From Pseudomonadota bacterium (GTDB taxonomy: Bacteria; Pseudomonadota; Alphaproteobacteria; Caulobacterales; Aquidulcibacteraceae), in the NCBI GenBank assembly GCA_023461135.1, contig JAEWNX010000181.1, positions 1 to 5,152 of the forward strand: a DNA stretch of 5,152 nt. Reading direction: 5' to 3'. This document shows positions 1 to 5,152 of this stretch, in pieces. Under the pieces are notes generated by a model. The model made no database searches. It was not told the origin of the DNA and saw only the letters and a list, made by a program, of their open reading frames with translations. Made by a program: the position numbers and the translations under genes. How positions within the stretch are numbered: position 1 is the first letter of the stretch; every line of letters begins with the position of its first letter.

Positions 1-351
1 CAGCCATCCCCAGCCATACGGCCGCTCGAAGCCGCGCGACTCCGGTCGCCGCAGATACGCACATTCACCCTCGACGTTCGCCTCGGTGATGTTGTCGTCG
101 AACAACGCGGCGATCTCGGCAGCCGCCGAGAAATCCGGATACCGCCGCATCAGCCGCGCCAGCAACCAATAGCCGTGCACGCACGAGTGCCAATCATAGC
201 TCCCGAAGAAGATCGGATGCGCCGCGCGCGGACCGACCACGTCATGCGGCCCGGCCATCACGTGCTGCATGATGTTCGGATACTCGCGCCCCACATGCGC
301 CAGCGCGAGCGCGGCGAATTTCTCGGCGATGTCGCGGGTGAGCGCCGTCAT
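1..351 (-). CDS. DUF2891 family protein, N-terminal part (cut by the left edge)
   Basis: The 117 visible codons begin MTALTRDIAEKFAALALAHV and stay open to base 1, so the C-terminal part is missing; DUF2891 proteins are usually a little over 300 residues. The family signature is visible: HPIFFGSYDWHSCVHGYW at residues 45-62, then a motif near RPYGWGWL at 110-117. The biochemical function of DUF2891 is not established. The conserved Asp, Trp and His residues look like an enzyme pocket or binding site, which is inference. No signal peptide is seen, so it is probably cytoplasmic. The start codon overlaps the DUF979 stop in an ATGA (348-351), and there is no clear Shine-Dalgarno sequence before it, so it probably depends on translational coupling with the upstream gene. 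It is the third gene of the DUF969-DUF979-DUF2891 operon. The family call is confident; the role is unknown. Confidence 0.86.
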   Translation of the reverse strand, partial: MTALTRDIAEKFAALALAHVGREYPNIMQHVMAGPHDVVGPRAAHPIFFGSYDWHSCVHGYWLLARLMRRYPDFSAAAEIAALFDDNITEANVEGECAYLRRPESRGFERPYGWGWL

Positions 352-1307
352 GGGAAAGCCAGCAAGCGCATGAGGATGATGTTGGCGATCAGCAGCGGGA
401 TCGCGGTGGGAATCTGCGCGCGGATAACCCCGTTCAACGCGGCGTTGCGATCCGGCAGCTCCAGCAGGTTCGCCGGCACCACATTGAAGTTCGCCGCCAT
501 CGGCGTCATCAGCGTGCCGCAGAAGCCCGCCAACATGCCGATCGCGCACACGCGCGCCGGGTCTCCGCCGAACTGCATCACCACGATCGGCAGACCCACG
601 GCGGCCGTCATCACCGGAAACGCCGCAAACGCGTTGCCCATGATGATCGTGAACAGCGCCATGCCGATGCAATATGCGGCGACCGCCGTCGTGCGGGAGT
701 CGAGCGGGATATATTCCCCGAACACGCGGCCAACCTGTTCACCCACCCCAGCAACCAGGAACACCGCGCCGAGCGAAGCGAGCATTTGCGGCAGGATCGC
801 CGCCCAACCAACGGAATCCATCAGTCGCCGTCCTTCCTGCAGCGGCGCAAGCAAAGGCGGCCGGATCCAGATCATCACGACTGCGACCGCGATCAGCACG
901 CCGATGACGAGGGAGATCAGCGTCTTATGCTGTTCCTGGATCAGCAACGGTCCCCATTCGGTGTGCTGCACGATCAGTGTGCCGCCGAGGGCAATGGCGG
1001 GAATGATCAGCGCCGGCAGAAAAAGCAGATTGCCGCGCCGTTCGGCGCTAACGCGGCGTTCTTCCGGCGTCGTTGTCTTCGGTTTGCCCTGGCCCATGCC
1101 AAACGTGGCGGCGATCACCAGGCCCAAGGCGAGCACGCCGTTTAGGAGGTCGCCGAGGTACGAGCCAAGCAGGAAGCTCACCGCCATGAGGCCCCAGAAC
1201 GCGAAGTTGACGCCTCGGCGCGGATTGCTGGCGTCGCGCGCGGAGAAAAGAGCCAGGGCGGCGAAGAACAAGCCTGCGGCGACATAGGCGTGATCGAGCG
1301 TGATCAT
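348..1307 (-). CDS. DUF979 family integral membrane protein, probable transporter subunit
   Basis: This is a 319-residue, very hydrophobic protein with about nine or ten membrane segments, roughly at residues 5-22, 34-50, 52-72, 93-113, 129-149, 168-188, 207-229, 230-246, 253-272 and 300-317. A charged loop lies at about 74-92. Family-like conserved stretches are GNAFAAFPVM (224-233) and GFCGTLMTPMAANFN (261-275); such glycine- and proline-rich breaks in helices are typical of ion-coupled carriers. I chose the start MITLDHAY because AAGGAG lies 7 nt before it and it overlaps the DUF969 stop as ATGA. The frame is open 34 codons further upstream, but that extension is polar, Arg-rich and unlike the family. 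DUF979 and DUF969 are habitually neighbours, and inference is that they form one two-part transporter in the inner membrane. The substrate is unknown; the nearby 5-oxoprolinase makes 5-oxoproline a candidate. Confidence 0.9.
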   Translation of the reverse strand: MITLDHAYVAAGLFFAALALFSARDASNPRRGVNFAFWGLMAVSFLLGSYLGDLLNGVLALGLVIAATFGMGQGKPKTTTPEERRVSAERRGNLLFLPALIIPAIALGGTLIVQHTEWGPLLIQEQHKTLISLVIGVLIAVAVVMIWIRPPLLAPLQEGRRLMDSVGWAAILPQMLASLGAVFLVAGVGEQVGRVFGEYIPLDSRTTAVAAYCIGMALFTIIMGNAFAAFPVMTAAVGLPIVVMQFGGDPARVCAIGMLAGFCGTLMTPMAANFNVVPANLLELPDRNAALNGVIRAQIPTAIPLLIANIILMRLLAFP

Positions 1308-2068
1308 GACGCCGCTCCTTCGGTCTTGCCGGCGTCCCGCCCGCTCTGTGTTTGCGGGCTTGAAGGGCGCGGTGCGAGGGCGCGTTTCAGCCTGCGGTCG
1401 AGCAACCACAGCCGCACGCTATGAATCAGCAGCGCCGTGATCGCGGTCGGGATCGCCCAGATCGAAAGTTCCAGAGGCTCGACGATGATGCCGTTGGTTT
1501 CCAGGAAGCCCTTGATCAGGAGGATCGAGGCAATGGCGATGAAGATGTCTTCGCCGAAGAAAAGCGCGATGTTGTCGGCGGCGGCGGAGTGCGAACGGAT
1601 CAAGAAACGCTGCTTGTCTGGAAGCGGGCCGAATTTGGCTTCCGCCGCGCCCTCCGCCATCGGCGCCACGAGCGGGCGCACCATCTGCGCATGTCCGCCG
1701 AGCGAAGTCAGTCCCAACGCCGCCGCCGCTTGGCGGATCACGAAATACACCCAGAGCAGGCGCCCCACGGTGGCGGCGCGCACATTGGCGATCGCGATGC
1801 GCGCGCGTTCCTGCAAGCCGGCGCGCTCAAGCAAGCCGATCGCCATCAGCACGATCCACACAAGGCTCACATACCGGCTGTCGTTGAATGCTTTGCCGAA
1901 GGCGGCGAGCGTCGCCAGCGCGGCGTTCCACATGATCTGCGGATCGGCCTCAGGCGTCCAGGCGGCGGCGAGACCGGTCGTAATGGCGGCGGCCATCACC
2001 ACCAAGAGCGGGTTGGCGCGGACGACGAAGCCCAGCACCACCACGGCGATTCCCAGCAGGACAAGCAT
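1304..2068 (-). CDS. DUF969 family integral membrane protein, probable transporter subunit
   Basis: A 254-residue membrane protein and the first gene of the three-gene minus-strand operon. Hydrophobic segments lie near residues 2-18, 20-37, 65-82, 101-121, 167-188 and 199-217. Conserved-looking stretches are FNDSRY (61-66), GLTSLGGHAQMVRPL (119-133) and HSAAADNIALFFGEDIFIA (160-178); these carry His, Asp and Glu within or beside the membrane, as expected for a carrier's substrate or ion path. I start at MLVLLGIAVV, which directly opens the first helix and has GGAGG 4 nt upstream. An ATG 14 codons earlier (2108-2110) has no ribosome site and adds a polar leader. The last 25 or so residues are charged and low in complexity. 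The stop overlaps the DUF979 start. Function is inferred: half of a DUF969/DUF979 transporter, possibly for 5-oxoproline or peptide-derived acids. Confidence 0.9.
   Translation of the reverse strand: MLVLLGIAVVVLGFVVRANPLLVVMAAAITTGLAAAWTPEADPQIMWNAALATLAAFGKAFNDSRYVSLVWIVLMAIGLLERAGLQERARIAIANVRAATVGRLLWVYFVIRQAAAALGLTSLGGHAQMVRPLVAPMAEGAAEAKFGPLPDKQRFLIRSHSAAADNIALFFGEDIFIAIASILLIKGFLETNGIIVEPLELSIWAIPTAITALLIHSVRLWLLDRRLKRALAPRPSSPQTQSGRDAGKTEGAAS
1315..1320 (-). promoter_or_regulatory. Shine-Dalgarno site of the DUF979 gene
   Basis: On the minus strand AAGGAG lies 7 nt before the ATG at 1307, inside the last codons of DUF969. It fixes the DUF979 start at MITLDHAY rather than at the longer open frame. 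Together with the ATGA overlap it allows both re-initiation and independent initiation. Confidence 0.8.
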
Positions 2069-2072
2069 CGCG

Positions 2073-2077
2073 CCTCC
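2073..2077 (-). promoter_or_regulatory. Shine-Dalgarno site of the DUF969 gene
   Basis: On the minus strand GGAGG lies 4 nt before the ATG at 2068. The spacing is slightly short, but it is the only good ribosome site in the leader. It supports the start at MLVLLGIAVV over the upstream ATG at 2108-2110, which is preceded only by GC-rich sequence. Confidence 0.6.
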
Positions 2078-2101
2078 GTGGCCCTTGGTCGATTTGGCGA
2101 G

Positions 2102-2131
2102 CCGCTGCATGCCGGCGCGGCGCTACAGCGG
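2102..2131. repeat. Inverted repeat in the divergent spacer, possible operator
   Basis: CCGCTG (2102-2107) is the exact reverse complement of CAGCGG (2126-2131), with 18 bases between. Inside lie the small palindromes GCATGC (2107-2112) and GCCGGC (2111-2116). The position between two divergent starts suits a regulator site, but six-base arms are common by chance in DNA this rich in GC. Confidence 0.25.
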
Positions 2132-2140
2132 AGCCGTAGG

Positions 2141-2146
2141 AAGGAG
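2141..2146 (+). promoter_or_regulatory. Shine-Dalgarno site of the propeller lipoprotein gene
   Basis: AAGGAG, extended to GGAAGGAG from 2139, lies 7 nt before the ATG at 2154. It decides the start of this gene: the reading frame is open for more than 700 bases further upstream, antisense to DUF969, but that part is not coding. Confidence 0.85.
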
Positions 2147-2153
2147 AGCGCCG

Positions 2154-3008
2154 ATGGTCAAATGGCTTTCGCTCGGCTTTGTGTTCGCACTCGCGGCATG
2201 CGCTCAGGAAGCGCCCTCCGACGATGCGCCGGCAGCGGTTCGTTTGGAGCAGGTCTGGCGTGTCGGCGGCCCAGCCAATCCCGAAAGCGTTGCGCTCTCG
2301 GCGGATGGGACGTTTCTCTACGTGACGAACGTCAACGGCGAAGGCGAAGCGCAAGACGGCAACGGCTTCATCTCGCGTGTCTCGCTCGACGGCGAGGTTC
2401 TACAGCGCGAGTTCGCAACTGGGCTTGATGGGCCGAAAGGCGTTATGGCCGGTGGCGATGCGCTTTATGTCGCCGACATCGACCAGCTCGTGGTGCTCGA
2501 TGCAGCCACAGGCGCGATCCGCCGCCGCGTGCAAGCGCCCGGCGCGCAGTTTCTCAACGACTTGGCGTTTGCGCCGGACGGCCAGGTGCTGATGGCGGAC
2601 TCGGCGACGCAACGCATCTACGCGGTGCGGAGCGATACGGCGGAAATCTGGCTCGAGCATCGGCTGCTTGAGAGCGTCAATGGCCTGCTGGCCGAGCCCA
2701 ATCGTCTGATCGTGACGACGATGGCCGGACGGCTTTTGTCGATCGACTACCAATCGCGGGCCGTCACCGTGCTCGCCGAAGGCCTTGGCGACGCCGACGG
2801 CGTAGCGGCGCTCGGCGACGGCCGTTACCTCGTCAGCGAATGGCCAGGGCTGATGTATGTCGTGAACGCAGCAGACGGGTCGCACGAGACGGTCATGGAT
2901 ACGCGCAGCGAGAACCGCTTCCTGAATGACTTCCTTCTTGTCGGCGATACGCTTTATCAACCCCACTGGGAGCCAAGTGAACTGACTGCGTACAGGGTCG
3001 TTCGCTAG
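2154..3008 (+). CDS. Beta-propeller lipoprotein, SMP-30/gluconolactonase-like
   Basis: A 284-residue exported protein. The N-terminus has Lys3, a hydrophobic core and a lipobox LAAC with Cys16 as the lipidation site. The residue after Cys is Ala, not Asp, so an outer-membrane anchor facing the periplasm is likely. The mature part has repeated propeller-blade motifs of about 40 residues, such as PESVALSADGTFLYVTN (43-59), GPKGVMAGGDALYVAD (93-108), FLNDLAFAPDGQVLMAD (133-149), SVNGLLAEPNRLIVTT (174-189), ADGVAALGDGRYLVSEW (214-230) and FLNDFLLVGDTLYQP (256-270), which fits six blades. Glu44, Asn176 and Asp215 are placed much like the metal-binding Glu, Asn and Asp of SMP-30 lactonases, an inference from spacing. 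A lactonase is possible, but a non-catalytic ligand-binding propeller is equally open. It starts divergently from the DUF969 operon, and its TAG stop overlaps the stop of the convergent gene. Confidence 0.87.
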   Translation: MVKWLSLGFVFALAACAQEAPSDDAPAAVRLEQVWRVGGPANPESVALSADGTFLYVTNVNGEGEAQDGNGFISRVSLDGEVLQREFATGLDGPKGVMAGGDALYVADIDQLVVLDAATGAIRRRVQAPGAQFLNDLAFAPDGQVLMADSATQRIYAVRSDTAEIWLEHRLLESVNGLLAEPNRLIVTTMAGRLLSIDYQSRAVTVLAEGLGDADGVAALGDGRYLVSEWPGLMYVVNAADGSHETVMDTRSENRFLNDFLLVGDTLYQPHWEPSELTAYRVVR

Positions 3009-3319
3009 CTTTGGCCGCTCTGGTTTTCGCGGGCCGCCGCTTCGGCGCGAATGCGCGCGATTTCGCGGTCGGCGTCGGACTCCGCGGACGATTTGCGCGA
3101 GCGCATCCAAAGCCGCAATGCAACGATGGGCACGCCGACGCCATAGAGAATGGCGAGGTTGATGGCGACGGCTATGGCGAGCCCAATCCTCTCCTCGTTC
3201 GTCGCTGTGCCGAGGAGGGCGGGTATGGCGAACGCAATGACCGCTGCGCCAAACGCAAACAACATTACGTAACTGGGCCGCACCACGGCGACGATCCATG
3301 CCAAAGCCAAAAGCAACAT
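3005..3319 (-). CDS. Small integral membrane protein of unknown function
   Basis: A 104-residue protein that I do not recognise. It has hydrophobic segments at about residues 1-13, 17-36 and 45-70, then a charged Arg/Glu/Ala-rich tail (72-104) that could form a cytoplasmic helix; the basic run RSRK right after the last segment suggests the tail is inside. Its start lies 11 nt after the stop of the 5-oxoprolinase gene on the same strand, so the two are probably co-transcribed. The ribosome site is weak (a G-rich run 5-10 nt before ATG). The hydrophobic profile and operon position favour this frame over the polar plus-strand frame covering the same bases. Its TAG stop shares a CTAG with the stop of the convergent lipoprotein gene. 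A role linked to 5-oxoproline handling is possible only by association. Confidence 0.68.
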   Translation of the reverse strand: MLLLALAWIVAVVRPSYVMLFAFGAAVIAFAIPALLGTATNEERIGLAIAVAINLAILYGVGVPIVALRLWMRSRKSSAESDADREIARIRAEAAARENQSGQS

Positions 3320-3330
3320 ATTCGCCCCCG

Positions 3331-5152
3331 CTAGACGCCGGTGCGCGCACCATAGCCCCCACCGCCGGGCGTTTCGATCACAAACACATCGCCGCGATCC
3401 ATCTCGGCCTTGCCCGTGGCGGCGAGGTGCTCGATCGCCCCGTCGCGGCGCTGCACGTAATTGAGCCCCGCCTTTCCTTCGGCGCCGCCGTTCAAGGCAT
3501 GCGGCGCTGTTGCGCGCCGGTTGGCGAGTATGGCGGCCATCATGGGTGCGCGGAAGCGGATGCGCCGAACGGCGCCGTCGCCGCCCTTGTGCGCGCCGGC
3601 CCCGCCGGAATGGCGGCGCACCGCGAAGCGCTCGACCAAGACAAGAAAGCGCGATTCCAACACTTCCGGATCGGTGAGACGCGAATTGGTCATGTGCGTC
3701 TGCACCGCGGACGCGCCGTCAAACGTTGGTCCCGCGCCCGAGCCACCGCAGATGGTCTCGTAATATTGGCGCTTCTCATCGCCGAACGTGAAATTGTTCA
3801 TCGTGCCTTGCGAGCCCGCAAGCACACCAAGCGCGCCGTAGAGCGCATCGACGATGACTTGGCTTGTTTCCACATTGCCCGCGACGACAGCAGCGCCGGA
3901 GCGGGGATGGAGGAGCGAGCCCTCGGGCACGATGATCTCGATAGGCTTCAGGCAACCTTCGTTGAGCGGAATGTTGTCGTCCACGAGAGTGCGGAACACA
4001 TAGAGCACCGCGGCGCGCGTGATCGCAAGCGGGGCGTTGAAATTGTTCGAGGCTTGCGCGCTCGTGCCGGTAAAATCGACGCGCACGGTGCGGTTGGCGC
4101 GATCTGGTGTAATGGCGACGCGGATGAGGCCGCCATGGTCCATTGGCGCTTCGAAGGCGCCGGGCGAAAGCTTCTGAATCACGCGCTTGATCTGCTCTTC
4201 GGCGTTGTTCTGCACATGCCCCATGTAAGCGGCGACGCCCTTGCGGCCGTAGTGCGCGACGAGACGCCTCAACTCTTCCGCGCCGCGGAGAACGGCGGCG
4301 ATCTGTGCTTTGAGGTCGGCGATGTTCCGGTCGATGTCGCGCGCCGGATGCGGGGCGGAGGCGAACAGGGCGCGCGTTTCCGCTTCGCGCAAGCGCCCGT
4401 TCTCCACCAGCAGGAAGTTCTCGATCAGCACCCCTTCGTCTTGGATCGTGTGCGAGTCCGGCGGCATCGAGCCGGGCGTGATGCCGCCGATATCGGCATG
4501 ATGCCCGCGCGCGGCGGTGAAGAAAGCGGGAACCGTATCGCCGTCGAGGATGACGGGCGCGATGACGGTGATGTCGGGCAGATGCGTGCCGCCGGCGTGC
4601 GGCGCGTTGAGCATGTAGATGTCGCCGGCGCGGATCGTGCCGCCGCGCTGACGAATGATCTCGCGCACGCTGTCGCTCATCGAGCCCAGGTGCACCGGAA
4701 TGTGCGGCGCGTTGGCGACGAGACCGCCCGTTTCGTCGAACACGGCGCAGGAGAAATCGAGGCGTTCCTTGATGTTGACGGACGAGGCGGTGGTCTGCAG
4801 CGCCAGCCCCATCTCTTCGGCGACGCCCATGAAGCGATTGTTGAACACTTCGAGCAAAATCGGATCGGCGCGCGTGCCGATTGCTTCGCGCTCGATGTGC
4901 GCGGTGCGTGTGAGCACCAGATCGCCGTGCTCACTCATCCGCGCGCGCCAACCGGGCGCAACATAAGTTGTTGCGCCTTGCTCGAGGATGAGCGCGGGTC
5001 CGTTGGTTTCGAAACCGACGGGCAGCGATGCGCGCTCGAACGCGCGGGAATTGTGCTTGCGATTGTCGGCGTAGAGCGCGACTTCATATGGAGCGCCGGC
5101 GTCTCGCCGGCCTGCGCCAGACGCTGCGGACACCGCGCCGGCCGGCGAGGGC
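3331..5152 (-). CDS. ATP-dependent 5-oxoprolinase, fused HyuA/HyuB type, C-terminal half (cut by the right edge)
   Basis: The frame is open to the right edge, showing 606 residues of a protein usually near 1200. 5-Oxoprolinase (EC 3.5.2.9) uses ATP to hydrolyse 5-oxo-L-proline to L-glutamate in the cytosol. Visible residues 51-68 ([18 protein letters not shown]) are the end of the HyuA-like domain. From about 94 the HyuB domain is complete: [11 protein letters not shown] (126-136), [12 protein letters not shown] (147-158), [17 protein letters not shown] (215-231), [10 protein letters not shown] (487-496) and a terminal GGGGYG (596-601). These match eukaryotic OPLAH and bacterial fused 5-oxoprolinases far better than plain hydantoinase B. 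The ATP-binding N-terminal part lies outside the window. A GTG at 5131-5133 is an internal Val codon, not a supported start. The first 20 or so visible residues are Ala/Gly/Arg-rich and coded by a palindromic repeat. A small membrane-protein gene follows 11 nt downstream. Confidence 0.93.
   Translation of the reverse strand, partial: PSPAGAVSAASGAGRRDAGAPYEVALYADNRKHNSRAFERASLPVGFETNGPALILEQGATTYVAPGWRARMSEHGDLVLTRTAHIEREAIGTRADPILLEVFNNRFMGVAEEMGLALQTTASSVNIKERLDFSCAVFDETGGLVANAPHIPVHLGSMSDSVREIIRQRGGTIRAGDIYMLNAPHAGGTHLPDITVIAPVILDGDTVPAFFTAARGHHADIGGITPGSMPPDSHTIQDEGVLIENFLLVENGRLREAETRALFASAPHPARDIDRNIADLKAQIAAVLRGAEELRRLVAHYGRKGVAAYMGHVQNNAEEQIKRVIQKLSPGAFEAPMDHGGLIRVAITPDRANRTVRVDFTGTSAQASNNFNAPLAITRAAVLYVFRTLVDDNIPLNEGCLKPIEIIVPEGSLLHPRSGAAVVAGNVETSQVIVDALYGALGVLAGSQGTMNNFTFGDEKRQYYETICGGSGAGPTFDGASAVQTHMTNSRLTDPEVLESRFLVLVERFAVRRHSGGAGAHKGGDGAVRRIRFRAPMMAAILANRRATAPHALNGGAEGKAGLNYVQRRDGAIEHLAATGKAEMDRGDVFVIETPGGGGYGARTGV
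5091..5152. repeat. GC-rich palindromic repeat inside the 5-oxoprolinase coding region
   Basis: GCCGGCG (5095-5101) and CGCCGGC (5105-5111) form a perfect 7-bp inverted repeat around TCT. A further cluster at 5135-5147 repeats the GCGCCGGC and GCCGGCG units, with the overlapping palindrome CCGGCCGG at 5138-5145, and GCCGGCGAG recurs at 5141-5149 in the orientation seen on the minus strand of the first unit. The stretch codes in frame for an Ala/Gly/Arg-rich run that includes GRRDAGAP, unlike the flanking enzyme sequence. It resembles short dispersed palindromic elements known in other GC-rich genomes. Its right boundary is outside the window, and copy number cannot be seen here. Confidence 0.5.

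Larger units (their letters stand above)
2069..2153. promoter_or_regulatory. Divergent intergenic region, likely to hold promoters for both directions
   Basis: These 85 bases separate the starts of the minus-strand DUF969 operon and the plus-strand lipoprotein gene, so the two promoters are probably here or just inside the flanking genes. A fragment resembling an alphaproteobacterial -10 element, GCTACAGC, occurs on the plus strand at 2122-2129. The nearest TTGGCG (2094-2099) is too far upstream to pair with it at normal spacing. I cannot place a convincing promoter on either strand. An inverted repeat, CCGCTG (2102-2107) and CAGCGG (2126-2131), could be an operator. Confidence 0.45.

Noticed and set aside
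175..1287. A 370-codon open frame on the plus strand, antisense to DUF979
   Set aside because: The minus strand there encodes a clear membrane family protein with a ribosome site and coupled start. The plus-strand product is Arg/Ser/Pro-rich without recognisable motifs, typical of a GC-rich shadow frame.
1308..1409. A longer N-terminus for DUF979
   Set aside because: The extra 34 residues are Arg/Pro-rich and overlap the DUF969 tail. AAGGAG with an ATGA overlap marks the internal start.
2069..2110. A longer N-terminus for DUF969, from the ATG at 2108-2110
   Set aside because: There is no ribosome site before it and the added residues are polar. GGAGG precedes the ATG at 2068.
1437..2153. 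A 239-codon upstream extension of the lipoprotein reading frame
   Set aside because: It lies antisense to DUF969, has no domain features and would bury the lipoprotein signal peptide. The ATG at 2154 has an ideal ribosome site.
1421..2428. A 335-codon plus-strand frame across the DUF969 gene, spacer and lipoprotein start
   Set aside because: The product is His/Arg/Gln-rich low-complexity sequence and crosses two well-supported genes and the spacer between them.
3000..3035. A bidirectional terminator between the convergent genes
   Set aside because: Only the 6-bp palindrome GCTAGC (3004-3009) is present; there is no stable stem with a T run.
3011..3334. A 107-codon plus-strand frame over the small membrane-protein gene
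   Set aside because: The product is polar and Arg/His-rich. The opposite strand gives a coherent membrane protein close behind the 5-oxoprolinase.
2400..3362. A 320-codon minus-strand frame antisense to the lipoprotein gene
   Set aside because: It overlaps the end of the 5-oxoprolinase, the small membrane-protein gene and the propeller gene, and its translation is Arg-rich with no family features.
5131..5133. GTG as the start of a stand-alone HyuB gene
   Set aside because: The frame continues open to the window edge, and HyuA-domain sequence follows this codon, so it is internal to a fused protein.

Overview
The window is a GC-rich, densely packed bacterial segment. A lipobox signal peptide and clear Shine-Dalgarno sequences point to a Gram-negative organism. 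Base composition and gene content suggest an alphaproteobacterium, perhaps in the Caulobacterales/Hyphomonadaceae range; this is inference, because no rRNA or marker gene is present.

Layout from left to right. Positions 1-2068 hold a minus-strand operon, transcribed right to left: a DUF969 membrane protein, a DUF979 membrane protein and the N-terminal third of a DUF2891 protein that runs off the left edge. Both junctions are ATGA stop/start overlaps, so translation is probably coupled. A short divergent spacer (2069-2153) separates this operon from a plus-strand gene (2154-3008) for a lipid-anchored six-bladed beta-propeller protein of the SMP-30/gluconolactonase type. That gene ends tail-to-tail with a small minus-strand membrane-protein gene (3005-3319), and the two stop codons share one CTAG palindrome. 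The small gene lies 11 nt downstream of a large minus-strand gene (3331 to the right edge). This encodes the C-terminal half of a fused ATP-dependent 5-oxoprolinase: the end of the HyuA-like domain plus a complete HyuB-like domain.

Working model: 5-oxoprolinase opens 5-oxoproline (pyroglutamate) to glutamate in the cytoplasm. DUF969 and DUF979 look like two halves of a membrane transporter and may import 5-oxoproline or a related small acid. DUF2891 is a probable soluble partner of unknown function. The lipoprotein propeller could act on a lactone or other ligand in the periplasm. The enzyme assignment is strong; the transporter-substrate link is only inferred from proximity.

The most unusual DNA feature is a GC-rich, inverted-repeat-rich stretch at the right edge (about 5091-5152). 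It is read in frame inside the HyuA part of the 5-oxoprolinase and looks like a dispersed palindromic element tolerated within a coding region. No RNA gene, CRISPR array, insertion sequence or convincing terminator was seen. No clearly new defence or mobile system is evident.
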